Source: Microbacterium binotii (GTDB lineage: Bacteria; Actinomycetota; Actinomycetes; Actinomycetales; Microbacteriaceae). Taken from it: a stretch of 64,000 bases of DNA. Positions 1-8,066 of the stretch are shown here, one piece after another. Positions within the stretch are counted from its first letter, which is position 1, and each line of letters starts with the position of its first letter. The stretch covers positions 2,356,001 to 2,420,000 of the forward strand of contig NZ_CP090347.1 of the NCBI RefSeq assembly GCF_021398715.1, read 5' to 3'. The position numbers and the translations under genes were made by a program. The notes below the pieces were generated by a model. That model saw only the letters and a list, made by a program, of their open reading frames with translations. It was not told where the DNA came from and did no database searches.

Positions 1-263
1 CGGTGGCGCGGGAACCGCGCGACGAGCCCCGCGATGGTCGGCGCGCCGACGACGACGCCGAGCGCGTAGAGGCTGATCAGCCAGCCGGCCTGAGCGATGG
101 CCGCATCCGGGTCCGCCGCCGACTGGGCCGGCAGCAGCGCCCCCGCGATGTCGGGCAGCAGACCCATGACCGTGAACTCGGTCATCCCGATGCCGAAGCT
201 GCCGATGGCGAGAGAGAGGAGCGCCCACATCGCCGCCCCCTTCGTCTGGGTCGAAGAGGTCAC
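1..263 (-). CDS. MFS exporter, N-terminal part (runs off left edge)
   Basis: Only about the first 87 codons are inside the window. The visible protein has a hydrophobic helix near residues 12-35 carrying FGIGMTEFTVMGLLPDIA and a second helix near 57-80, the layout of the AraJ/SotB-like sugar or drug efflux branch of the major facilitator superfamily, acting in the cytoplasmic membrane. The substrate cannot be told from this part. GTG at 263 is chosen because TAACAT lies exactly six bases upstream, a leaderless arrangement seen repeatedly here; an in-frame ATG at 230 is the alternative. The gene lies 56 bp downstream of the thiamine-binding protein gene on the same strand but seems to have its own promoter. 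Confidence 0.75.
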   Translation of the reverse strand, partial: MTSSTQTKGAAMWALLSLAIGSFGIGMTEFTVMGLLPDIAGALLPAQSAADPDAAIAQAGWLISLYALGVVVGAPTIAGLVARFPRH

Positions 264-269
264 CGGATC

Positions 270-275
270 ATGTTA
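270..275 (-). promoter_or_regulatory. -10 element for the MFS gene (leaderless)
   Basis: TAACAT is followed by six bases and then the GTG start at 263, so transcription should begin at or beside the start codon. No clear -35 was identified. Confidence 0.45.
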
Positions 276-319
276 GTCACGCCGGCAGAGGCCGCCGAAT
301 CGTTTCGCCCGCCGGATCG

Positions 320-649
320 TCAGGCCGAAGGCGCGTCGCCCGACGCCGCATCCTCGATCGCCCGCTCGAGTCGCTCGATCTTGGCGTCCAGCTCGCCGGT
401 GTACCCGGGGCGGATGTCGGCCTTCAGCACCAGCGAGACACGCGAGCCGAACGGCAGCACGGCGTCGGTGGCCGCCTTCACGACGGCGAACACCTCGTCC
501 CACTCCCCTTCGATCTCGGTGAACATCGAACTCGTGCGGTGCGGGAGCCCCGAATCGCGCACGACCTTCACGGCGGCGGCCACCGCGTCGTGCACGGAGC
601 CGTCTGCGCGGCCGGTTCCGCTGGGGGCGACGGAGAAAGCGACGAGCAT
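320..649 (-). CDS. thiamine-binding protein, MTH1187/YkoF family
   Basis: A 109-residue single-domain cytoplasmic protein of the PF01910 family, whose members bind thiamine or related pyrimidines. It opens with MLVAFSVAPSGTG and carries the conserved HRTSSMFTEIEGEWDEVF stretch at about 37-54, which is diagnostic for the family. Length matches the usual 95-110 residues. The start follows an AAGGA ribosome-binding site by five bases and lies 13 bp after the GT87 glycosyltransferase gene, so it is probably the third gene of an nnrD-GT87-thiamine-binding operon. No thiamine transporter or biosynthesis gene is adjacent, so its role in thiamine handling rests on family membership only. Confidence 0.85.
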   Translation of the reverse strand: MLVAFSVAPSGTGRADGSVHDAVAAAVKVVRDSGLPHRTSSMFTEIEGEWDEVFAVVKAATDAVLPFGSRVSLVLKADIRPGYTGELDAKIERLERAIEDAASGDAPSA

Positions 650-662
650 TCCGATCCTTACG

Positions 663-1940
663 TCAGGCGGCGAGGACGCCGGGTTTGCGGGCGAAGCTCG
701 AGCGTGTGCGCACCCGAGCGAGCTTGACCACCGCCCACGCGGCGATCACGACGAGCAGGATGTTGCGGACCGTGATCACCACGACCGGGAACGGCAGTGC
801 CACCAGCAGGTCGAAGTAGACCATCGGATAGATGATCTGCGTCGCGCCTGCGATCGCCAGCACGAGGACGGCCGGACCGAACCAGCGCTTGCGGTCCAGG
901 ACCAGCGCGATCACGAGCGGCACGCTCAGCCACACCATGTACTGGGGCGAGCCGACCTTGTTCAGGGCGATGAATGCAGCGACGAGCGCGAGCGAGAGCG
1001 TCGGGAAGACAGCGCTGAAGTGCGCACCCCGCCACATCTTGTACGCACCCAGCGCCGCGATGCCCAGCACCCCGACGGCCAGCAGCGGCGTCATCACGGC
1101 GATCACCGGGTTGACGGCGGGGCCCGACACCTCGAACGTCAGCAGGTCGGGGTCGTAGAAGATCTGCGACGGTCCGCCGAGCATCGCGTCCCATAGGTAG
1201 AACGTGCTGACCGGTGATTCCACCTGCAGCCCACGACCGGTCTGGTCGCTGACGAACCCGAACGCGTAGGCCGCACCGCCCAGGAGCACGACCGCTCCCA
1301 GCGTCACGCCGCTGACGGCGGCGGCCGCACCGATCACGGCGAGACGGCGGCGAACAGCGATGACCGCGGCCGCCAGGATGGCCGCCGGCCACACCTTGAT
1401 CCACGTCGCCACCGCGAGGAGGGCGGCTCCGAGCCACGGACGGCCGACCAGCCACAACGCTCCCATGATCCCGAGGGGCACCGTCACCGCATCCAGTCGG
1501 TAGAGCGCGACCGGGCCCATCAGCGCGATGAACGCGAGCCAGAACCAGGCCGCCGTGACACGTCCACGGGAGCGCCCGCGCCCCACGAGGACGGCGAAGG
1601 CCGCGGCGTCGACGAGGCCCACCATGATCGCCCACGCCGGCGTGTACGACACCGCCCAGGCGAACAGCCACGTGGCGAGCATGGGGAGCATCGCGAGCTG
1701 CGGGTAGACCCAGGCGTCGGTGAGCCCGACGAAGCCGTAGTAGGCGCTGACCTCCTGACCCGTCGCCGTATCGGTCTGCGGCCACCATCCGCCGTTGAGG
1801 TACGCCCCCGACCACGGCTCGTACACCCGATAGACGTCGCCCATGGGTTCGTTGGGCATGACCCATCCGAGAACGGAGACCCCGATATGGACGACGAGGA
1901 AAGCGATCCACAACAGAGCCCGTCTCGACACGGGCCTCAT
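663..1940 (-). CDS. GT87-type integral membrane glycosyltransferase (DUF2029)
   Basis: A 425-residue polytopic membrane protein with about ten to eleven predicted helices. It resembles the GT87/DUF2029 family of GT-C mannosyltransferases that use polyprenyl-phosphate sugar donors on the outer face of the membrane. The first helix (residues 8-28) is followed by an external loop with MGDVYRVYEPW, whose Asp35 is the likely GT-C catalytic acid. RLDAVTVPLGIMGALWL and the NKVGSPQYMVWL motif near the C-terminal third are also typical. I chose the ATG at 1940 because upstream frame content is arginine-rich and lacks membrane character. It lies 29 bp after nnrD and 13 bp before the thiamine-binding gene. 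Acceptor and sugar are unknown; lipoglycan mannosylation is a reasonable guess. Confidence 0.75.
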   Translation of the reverse strand: MRPVSRRALLWIAFLVVHIGVSVLGWVMPNEPMGDVYRVYEPWSGAYLNGGWWPQTDTATGQEVSAYYGFVGLTDAWVYPQLAMLPMLATWLFAWAVSYTPAWAIMVGLVDAAAFAVLVGRGRSRGRVTAAWFWLAFIALMGPVALYRLDAVTVPLGIMGALWLVGRPWLGAALLAVATWIKVWPAAILAAAVIAVRRRLAVIGAAAAVSGVTLGAVVLLGGAAYAFGFVSDQTGRGLQVESPVSTFYLWDAMLGGPSQIFYDPDLLTFEVSGPAVNPVIAVMTPLLAVGVLGIAALGAYKMWRGAHFSAVFPTLSLALVAAFIALNKVGSPQYMVWLSVPLVIALVLDRKRWFGPAVLVLAIAGATQIIYPMVYFDLLVALPFPVVVITVRNILLVVIAAWAVVKLARVRTRSSFARKPGVLAA

Positions 1941-1969
1941 CCTACGGGGCGCGCCACGGAGCTTCCTGA

Positions 1970-2809
1970 TCAGCGGTGGGCCGCGAGCGTCTCCCCGACC
2001 GCCCACGGCAGGTGCTCGGCGACGTCCCCCGCCGTGATCGGACCGCCCCGGCTCCCCCGGCGCGCGGCGGCCAGCGCCCCGGCGTGCCCGTGCAGCCACG
2101 CGGCCGCGGCCGCCGCATCCGCGAGACGTGCCGGCGAGGGCTCGCCCGCGACGACCGCCCCCGCGACGACCGCACCGAGCGCACCGGCGAGAACATCCCC
2201 CGTTCCGGCGGTGGCGAGCCACGGGACGCCGGACCGGATGCGGCGAAGGCCGCCGTCGGGATCCGCGACGAGCGTCACGGCGCCCTTCAACAGGACGACG
2301 GCCCCCATCTCGCGGGCGGTCTGGACTGCCTCCGCCTCCCTGTCGCCGCTCGGCGCGAGCCCGAGGGCGTCACGGAGCCGCGCGAACTCCCGGCCGTGCG
2401 GGGTGAGGATCATCGGCGCCGTGGCGCCGGGCGCCAGATCGAGAGCACCCGCGTCGACGACGACGGGCTCGCGGCCGGCGAGCACCTCGCGCAACGCCTC
2501 GGTCTCGGACGCGTCGCGGGACGCGGCATCCGTGCCCGAACCGATCACCCAGGCCTGGACGCGCCCCGGCGCGGTGACCGTCTCGGGCCGGTGCGCCAGC
2601 ACCATGTCGGCGGCACGCGAGGGCCCGATGTAGCGGACCATGCCGCATCCCGCGCGCCAGGCGGCGCTCACCCCCAGCACCGCCGCGCCCGGATAATCCG
2701 CCGAACCGGTGCGCAGGCCCACGACCCCGCGGGAATACTTGTCATCGTCCGCTGTTGGCATGCGAAGGATGCGCGCGGTACGCGTGGCATCCTGCTCGAT
2801 CGCCGTCAT
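1970..2809 (-). CDS. nnrD: ADP-dependent NAD(P)H-hydrate dehydratase
   Basis: Repairs damaged nicotinamide cofactors by dehydrating S-NAD(P)HX back to NAD(P)H with ADP as phosphoryl donor, in the cytoplasm. The 279 residues show the ribokinase-like carbohydrate-kinase fold: the PGAAVLGVSAAWRAGCGMVR glycine-rich region (40-59), VVDAGAL (117-123), the ILTPHGREF motif (134-142), VLLKG (172-176) and the anion-hole/catalytic GTGDVLAG (202-209, Asp205). It is a stand-alone dehydratase; the NnrE epimerase domain often fused to the N-terminus is absent. The ATG is exactly six bases after TAGGGT, which supports this start and a leaderless transcript. It is divergent from the old yellow enzyme gene with 28 bp between starts. 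Confidence 0.9.
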   Translation of the reverse strand: MTAIEQDATRTARILRMPTADDDKYSRGVVGLRTGSADYPGAAVLGVSAAWRAGCGMVRYIGPSRAADMVLAHRPETVTAPGRVQAWVIGSGTDAASRDASETEALREVLAGREPVVVDAGALDLAPGATAPMILTPHGREFARLRDALGLAPSGDREAEAVQTAREMGAVVLLKGAVTLVADPDGGLRRIRSGVPWLATAGTGDVLAGALGAVVAGAVVAGEPSPARLADAAAAAAWLHGHAGALAAARRGSRGGPITAGDVAEHLPWAVGETLAAHR

Positions 2810-2815
2810 GGCGCC

Positions 2816-2821
2816 ACCCTA
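2816..2821 (-). promoter_or_regulatory. -10 element for nnrD (leaderless)
   Basis: TAGGGT, then six bases, then the nnrD ATG. It lies inside the 28-bp divergent gap shared with the old yellow enzyme gene. Confidence 0.5.
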
Positions 2822-2837
2822 TCCGCGAAGGAGTACC

Positions 2838-3902
2838 GTGACCGCGCTGTTCAGCCCCTACACGATTCGAGGCGTCGAGTTCCGCAACCGACTGTGGGTG
2901 GCACCCATGTGCCAGTACAGCGCGCAGGACGGATTCCCCGGCGAGTGGCACCACGTGCACCTGGCCCAGTTCGCGTCCGGCGGCGCGGGGCTGGTCATCA
3001 GCGAGGCGACCGCGGTGTCGCCCGAGGGCCGCATCTCACCCGAGGACACGGGCATCTACTCCGACGAGCAGCGCGACGCATGGTCGCCCATCGTCGCCGC
3101 GATCCACGCCCGGGGCGCGGCCGCCGGCATCCAGCTCGCCCACGCCGGGCGCAAGGCATCGACGTACTCGCCCTTCTCCGGGCACCGCGGCACCGTGCCT
3201 GCGGAGGCCGGCGGATGGGAGGCGGTCGCCCCGTCCCCGATCGCCTTCGAGGGCTACGCCACCCCGCGCGAGCTCACCCTCGACGAGATCGATGCGCTCG
3301 TCGCCTCCTTCGCCTCCGCCGCACGCCGCGCCGTCGAGGCGGGCTTCGACGTCCTCGAGGTGCACGCCGCACACGGCTATCTGCTGCACGAGTTCCTCTC
3401 CCCGCTGTCGAATCACCGCACCGACGAGTTCGGCGGGCCGCTGGTCAATCGCGCGCGCCTGCTGCTGCGGGTCGTCGCCGCGGTGCGCGAGGCGGCCGGC
3501 GAGCTGCCCGTGTTCGTCCGCTTCTCCGGCACCGACTGGGCAGAGGGCGGCTGGGACATCGAGGAGACCGCGCAGGTCGCCGTCTGGGCGGCCGAGGCCG
3601 GTGCCGACTTCTTCGACATCTCCTCCGGCGGACTCGTCGCCCACCAGGACATCACGGTCGGCCCCGGCTACCAGGTGCCGCTCGCCCGGCGCGTGCGCGA
3701 CGAGGGGCTCGCCGTCAGCGCCGTCGGACTCATCGAGACCGGGGCCCAGGCCGAGCAGGTGCTGCAGGACGGCGACGCGGACGCGATCATGGCTGCCCGC
3801 GAATGGCTTCGCGATCCGCACTTCGCGCTCCGCGCCGCCGATGAGCTGGGTGTCGTCGGTCCCTGGCCGCCGCAGTACGAGCGCGCCGCGCGCCGCCGCT
3901 GA
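2838..3902 (+). CDS. YqjM/NamA-type old yellow enzyme (ene-reductase)
   Basis: A 354-residue FMN-dependent NAD(P)H:enone oxidoreductase with a TIM-barrel fold, cytoplasmic. It belongs to the thermophilic-like YqjM class: the FMN-tuning cysteine is present in APMCQYSA (Cys25, matching YqjM Cys26), HAGRKAS at 102-108 matches the FMN-binding segment, and substrate-activating His176/His179 occur in EVHAAHGYLLHEFLSP, followed by the class signature NHRTDEFGG. The GTG at 2838 is preceded by GAAGGAG at optimal spacing, so the longer upstream frame, which overlaps nnrD antisense, is not used. Physiological substrate is unknown; related enzymes reduce electrophilic enones and can serve detoxification. 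Confidence 0.9.
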   Translation: MTALFSPYTIRGVEFRNRLWVAPMCQYSAQDGFPGEWHHVHLAQFASGGAGLVISEATAVSPEGRISPEDTGIYSDEQRDAWSPIVAAIHARGAAAGIQLAHAGRKASTYSPFSGHRGTVPAEAGGWEAVAPSPIAFEGYATPRELTLDEIDALVASFASAARRAVEAGFDVLEVHAAHGYLLHEFLSPLSNHRTDEFGGPLVNRARLLLRVVAAVREAAGELPVFVRFSGTDWAEGGWDIEETAQVAVWAAEAGADFFDISSGGLVAHQDITVGPGYQVPLARRVRDEGLAVSAVGLIETGAQAEQVLQDGDADAIMAAREWLRDPHFALRAADELGVVGPWPPQYERAARRR

Positions 3903-3909
3903 GGCCGGT

Positions 3910-4962
3910 TCAGCGGCCGCGCCTGGTCGCGTCCTGCACTTCGCCGATCAGCTCCTCGATGACGTCCTCCAGGAAGAGGACGGCGGTCGTGTTGCCCTGG
4001 GCGTCGCGCACCTGGGCCAGGTGACGCCCCGCCCTGCGCATGGCCGCCAGCGCATCCTCGAGGTCGGTCGTCTCCTGCACCTGCACCATGTGGTGGATCC
4101 GCTTGGCCGGGATCGGACGATCGACCGAGGGGTCGACGCCGTCCTCGGCAACGCGCAGCACATCCTTCAAATGCACGTAGCCGACCGGCATGCCCTCGTC
4201 GTCGACGATCACGTACCGCGAGAAGCCGTGTCGGGCGACCGCTCGCTCGATCTCGTCCGGGGTGGTCAGCTGCGGCAGCGTCACCAGATCCTCGAGCGGG
4301 ACGGCCACGTCGCCCGCATCCTTGTCGGTGAACTCGACGACCGCCGACACCGTTCCGGCCGCATCCTCCAGGACGCCCTCGATGCGCGATTGGTTGACGA
4401 TCGTGGCCACCTCTTCGAGCGTGAAGGTCGACGCCGCCTCGTCCTTCGGCTCGACGCGGAACAACCGCACGACGTGGTTCGCGATCCAGTTGAGCGTGAC
4501 GATGACGGGGTGGAACACCCGCGAGACCCCGACCAGCGGCGGCGCCAGCATCAGCACTGCGCGGTCGGGCACGGAGAAGGCCAGGTTCTTCGGCACCATC
4601 TCGCCGAACACGACGTGCAGGTAGGACACCAGCACGAGCGCGACGATGAACGCGATGACGTCCACCGCCGTCTCGCCCCAGCCGGTCAGCTCGAGGGGCA
4701 CGGCCAGCAGGTGGTGGATCGCCGGCTCCGAGACGTTCAGGATCAGCAGCGAGCAGATCGTGATGCCGAGCTGACACGTCGCGAGCATGAGCGTCGCGTG
4801 CTCCATCGCCCACAGCGCCGTCTTCGCGGAGCGCGAGCCCTTCTCCGCGAGCGGCTCGATCTGCGAGCGCCGCGCGGAGATCACGGCGAACTCCGCGCCG
4901 ACGAAGAACGCGTTGAACACCAGCAACACGACCAGCCAGAGGATTCCCGCCCAGTCGCTCAT
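3910..4962 (-). CDS. CNNM/HlyC-family membrane protein without CorC domain
   Basis: A 350-residue protein with an N-terminal DUF21/CNNM transmembrane domain (about residues 1-190, first helix ILWLVVLLVFNAFFVGAEFA) and a CBS pair (about 200-340). Family members act in divalent cation (Mg/Co) homeostasis. Unlike its upstream neighbour it ends directly after the CBS pair and lacks the C-terminal CorC_HlyC domain. Its ATG overlaps the neighbour's TGA by four bases, so the two are co-translated and may form a hetero-oligomer. The hemolysin name is historical. The ion is not deducible from sequence. Confidence 0.85.
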   Translation of the reverse strand: MSDWAGILWLVVLLVFNAFFVGAEFAVISARRSQIEPLAEKGSRSAKTALWAMEHATLMLATCQLGITICSLLILNVSEPAIHHLLAVPLELTGWGETAVDVIAFIVALVLVSYLHVVFGEMVPKNLAFSVPDRAVLMLAPPLVGVSRVFHPVIVTLNWIANHVVRLFRVEPKDEAASTFTLEEVATIVNQSRIEGVLEDAAGTVSAVVEFTDKDAGDVAVPLEDLVTLPQLTTPDEIERAVARHGFSRYVIVDDEGMPVGYVHLKDVLRVAEDGVDPSVDRPIPAKRIHHMVQVQETTDLEDALAAMRRAGRHLAQVRDAQGNTTAVLFLEDVIEELIGEVQDATRRGR

Positions 4963-6290
4963 CGGGTCCGCTCCTGCTCGTCGATGTCCGCATCCTCCGG
5001 GACGGGTCTGGGCGTGAAACGCACACGGTCGACGCGGCGACCGTCCATGCGCACGACGGCGAGCGTGCCGTCTTCGATCTCGACCTCGTCGCCGACGGAG
5101 GGGATACGGCCGAGCTCGGCCATCAGGAAGCCGCCGAGCGTGTCGTAGACCTCGCCCTCGGGAACACGGATGCCGGTGCGATCGAGCACTTCGTCCGGAC
5201 GCAGCGCCGCCGACACGGTCAGCGAGTCCGCCCCGCGAACGATCTCGGCGCGGCGGCGGTCGTGCTCGTCGAGCACCTCACCCACGATCTCCTCGACGAG
5301 GTCCTCGAGGGTGACCACCCCCGCCGTCCCGCCGTACTCGTCGAGCACGACGGCCATCTGATAGCCGCGGGCGCGAAGCTCCGCGACGAGCTGATCGAGA
5401 TGCACGGTCTCGGGCACGCGCAGCGGCTCGGTGGCGAGGGCGGCGGCGGGCACATCCGTGCGCCGATCCCGCGGAACGCCGACGGCGGCCTTCAGGTGCA
5501 CGATGCCGACGATGTCGTCCATGGAATCACCGAAGACGGGGAAGCGGCTGTGCCCGGTCTTGCGGGCGAGCTGGATGACGTCGTTCGCGGAGTCGGATGC
5601 GGCCACCGCGTGGACACGCGGACGCGGGGTCATCACGTCGTCGGCGGTCAGACGCGCGAAGGTGAGGCTGCGATCCAGCAGTGACGCCGTGTCCTCTTCC
5701 AGCACGCCGGCGCTCGCGGATCGGCGCACGAGGCTGGAGAGCTCCTCCGCCGTGCGGGCTCCGGAGAGTTCTTCCTTCGGCTCGATGCCGATGGAGCGCA
5801 GGATGCCGTTCGCACTGCCGTTGAGCACGGAGACCGCCGGACGGAACACGGTCGTGAACGTGACCTGGAACGGCATGACCAGCTTCGCGGTCTGCCGCGG
5901 GATCGCGAGGGCGAAGTTCTTGGGGACGAGCTCGCCCAGTATCATGGAGAAAACGGTCGCGATGGCGATGCCGATCGTGGCCGCGAGCCCCACCACGATC
6001 GCCTCGGGCACGCCCCAACCGGCGAGCACGGGACGCAGGAGATTCGAGATCGCCGGCTCCATCGTGTAACCGGTCAGCAGCGTCGTGAGCGTGATGCCCA
6101 GCTGCGCGCTCGACAGATGGGTCGAGGTGATGCGCAGCGCGCTGATGGTCATCGCGAGTCGCGACTCACCCGCATCCCGGCGCGCCTCGAGGTCTGCGCG
6201 GTCGAGGTTCACCAGAGCGAACTCGCTGGCGACGAACAGACCGGTCCCGATCGTGAGCAAGAGCCCCACGCCCAGCATGACGTAATCCAT
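4959..6290 (-). CDS. CNNM/HlyC-family membrane protein with CBS and CorC_HlyC domains
   Basis: A 443-residue membrane protein: DUF21/CNNM domain (1 to about 190, four hydrophobic segments), tandem CBS domains (about 205-335, with FPVFGDSMDDIVGIVHLKA) and a C-terminal CorC_HlyC domain (about 350-425, VEIEDGTLAVVRMDGRRV). This is the complete architecture of CorB/CNNM-type magnesium or cobalt transport proteins. A strong GGGAGGTGA ribosome-binding site precedes adjacent GTG (6293) and ATG (6290) codons; ATG is preferred. It is the first gene of a two-gene unit and lies 161 bp downstream of guaB1 on the same strand. I saw no clear terminator between them. Confidence 0.88.
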   Translation of the reverse strand: MDYVMLGVGLLLTIGTGLFVASEFALVNLDRADLEARRDAGESRLAMTISALRITSTHLSSAQLGITLTTLLTGYTMEPAISNLLRPVLAGWGVPEAIVVGLAATIGIAIATVFSMILGELVPKNFALAIPRQTAKLVMPFQVTFTTVFRPAVSVLNGSANGILRSIGIEPKEELSGARTAEELSSLVRRSASAGVLEEDTASLLDRSLTFARLTADDVMTPRPRVHAVAASDSANDVIQLARKTGHSRFPVFGDSMDDIVGIVHLKAAVGVPRDRRTDVPAAALATEPLRVPETVHLDQLVAELRARGYQMAVVLDEYGGTAGVVTLEDLVEEIVGEVLDEHDRRRAEIVRGADSLTVSAALRPDEVLDRTGIRVPEGEVYDTLGGFLMAELGRIPSVGDEVEIEDGTLAVVRMDGRRVDRVRFTPRPVPEDADIDEQERTR

Positions 6291-6451
6291 CACACGTCAC
6301 CTCCCTCGGGGAAGGCTGGTCGGTGGGGCCATCGTCTGCAACTGGGAGGGTCGTCCATCGTGCCGGACAGTCTACGGGAGCCCCGGTGCCTGCGTCCCGT
6401 TCCTGTGCACTGCGCGACGCATCTCGGGCGCCGCGCGGCCACCTACTCGGA

Positions 6452-7909
6452 TCACCAGCTGACGGGAAGGGCCTTGCCCTCTTCGTAGCCGGCGGCCGAC
6501 TGCAGTCCCACCAGTGCTCTCTCGTGGAACTCGGGGACGGTCGCGGCGCCCGCGTAGGTGAACGAGGACCGCACGCCCGACGTGATCATGTCGAGGAGGT
6601 CCTCGAGCCCCGGCCGCAGCGGGTCGAGGTAGATCTTCGACGACGAGATCCCCTCGGCGAACAGCTCCTTGCGGGCGAGCTCGTAGGCGTCGAGCCCGCC
6701 GAACCGCGCGTGCACCGCCTTCGTCGAGGCCATGCCCCATGACTCCTTGTAGACCCGCCCCTGCGCGTCCGCGAACAGCTCACCGGGCGCCTCGATCGTC
6801 CCGGCGAACCAGGAACCGACCATGACCGATGCGGCACCCGCCGCCAGCGCGAGCGCCACATCCCGCGGGTAGCGGACACCGCCGTCCGCCCACACATGTG
6901 CGCCCAGCTCGCGTGCCGCCGACGCGGTCTCCAGCACGGCCGAGAACTGCGGGCGCCCCACGGCGGTCATCATGCGCGTGGTGCACATGGCCCCGGGACC
7001 CACCCCGACCTTCACGATCGAAGCGCCCGCGGCGACCAGGTCGTCGACGCCGTCCGCGGTGACAATGTTGCCCGCCACGAGCGGCAGGCCGAGGCCCAGA
7101 TCCGCAACGGCGCGCAGGGCGCGGAGCATGCCCTCCTGGTGGCCGTGGGCGGTGTCGAGCACGAGCACGTCGACGCCGGCCGCGGCCAGGGCACGCGCCT
7201 TGGCCGCGACGTCCCCGTTGATGCCGATGGCCGCCGCGACGATCAGGCGCCCGTCGGCGTCCACCGCCGGGCTGTACAGCGTCGATCGCAGCGCGCTGCG
7301 CCGCGAGAGCGTGCCGACGAGGTGGCCGCGTTCGACGACGCACACCGTCTCCGCATCCGCCGCGACGAGCAGATCGAATGCGTGACGGGCATCCGTGACG
7401 TCGTCCGCATCGATCGCGAGCGGCCGGGCGCGCACGAGATCACCCAGGGTCGCGTCAGGCAGCGCGGTCGCGAGGCGCGTGGCAGGCACGACGCCCACGA
7501 CCTCGGCGAGGTCGAGGGAGGCGGCCGAAGGATCGGCCACGACGATGCCGTACCCCTCTGTTGCAGGTAGGAGCTTGGCGGCGTCCGCCGCGGTCGCCGT
7601 CGGAGGCAGCACGATGGGGGTGTCCCAGGGCACCGGCTGACGCTTGACCCACCGGATGGCGGCATCGAGCTCCTGCAGCGGCATGTCCTGGGGAAGCACG
7701 CCGAGTCCGCCGCGTCGAGCGAGCGTCGCCGCGAGGCGCGCGCCGGTGACGGAGTTCATGTTGGCGGAGACCAGCGGAATCCGCATCGCGGTGCCGTCGC
7801 GGGGCGACAGATCCACATCCAGACGACTCGTGATCCCGGAGCGCCGAGGCACCAGGAACACGTCGGAGTAGGTGAGGTCGGTCTCGGGTTGCGCGCCGTA
7901 GAACTCCAT
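6452..7909 (-). CDS. guaB1: GuaB1-family GMP reductase (IMP dehydrogenase-related, CBS-containing)
   Basis: A 485-residue IMPDH/GMPR TIM-barrel protein with an inserted CBS pair (about 96-210). The active-site loop GVGPGAMCTTRMM places the catalytic cysteine at 309, and LDTAHGHQEG (251-260) and GNIVTADG (280-287) match the nucleotide-binding core. In mycobacteria GuaB1 was shown to be a GMP reductase, converting GMP to IMP for purine recycling, rather than an IMP dehydrogenase; I assign that role by family. ATG at 7909 is chosen because the family begins close to MEFYG and a TACGCT -10-like hexamer lies eight bases upstream. It is divergent from kgd across 157 bp. Confidence 0.88.
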   Translation of the reverse strand: MEFYGAQPETDLTYSDVFLVPRRSGITSRLDVDLSPRDGTAMRIPLVSANMNSVTGARLAATLARRGGLGVLPQDMPLQELDAAIRWVKRQPVPWDTPIVLPPTATAADAAKLLPATEGYGIVVADPSAASLDLAEVVGVVPATRLATALPDATLGDLVRARPLAIDADDVTDARHAFDLLVAADAETVCVVERGHLVGTLSRRSALRSTLYSPAVDADGRLIVAAAIGINGDVAAKARALAAAGVDVLVLDTAHGHQEGMLRALRAVADLGLGLPLVAGNIVTADGVDDLVAAGASIVKVGVGPGAMCTTRMMTAVGRPQFSAVLETASAARELGAHVWADGGVRYPRDVALALAAGAASVMVGSWFAGTIEAPGELFADAQGRVYKESWGMASTKAVHARFGGLDAYELARKELFAEGISSSKIYLDPLRPGLEDLLDMITSGVRSSFTYAGAATVPEFHERALVGLQSAAGYEEGKALPVSW

Positions 7910-7917
7910 GTCTGCAG

Positions 7918-7923
7918 AGCGTA
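7918..7923 (-). promoter_or_regulatory. -10 element for guaB1
   Basis: TACGCT eight bases before the ATG, giving a leader of zero to two bases. Confidence 0.4.
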
Positions 7924-7989
7924 CGCCGCCCATACTCCGCCGGGCCTGTCAACCGCGACGCGCCGGGAGCGAACGCCGGAATACTCGAC

Positions 7990-7995
7990 TAGGCT
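7990..7995 (+). promoter_or_regulatory. -10 element for kgd
   Basis: TAGGCT in the guaB1-kgd intergenic region. A start about seven bases downstream would give a leader of about 65 bases before the GTG at 8067. No convincing -35 was found. Confidence 0.4.
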
Positions 7996-8066
7996 TGCGT
8001 GTCGTGCGTGTGGGCCCACGACGGCCCCGCATTGCGGATGAATCTCACGAAAGCGGGCGATCGAGA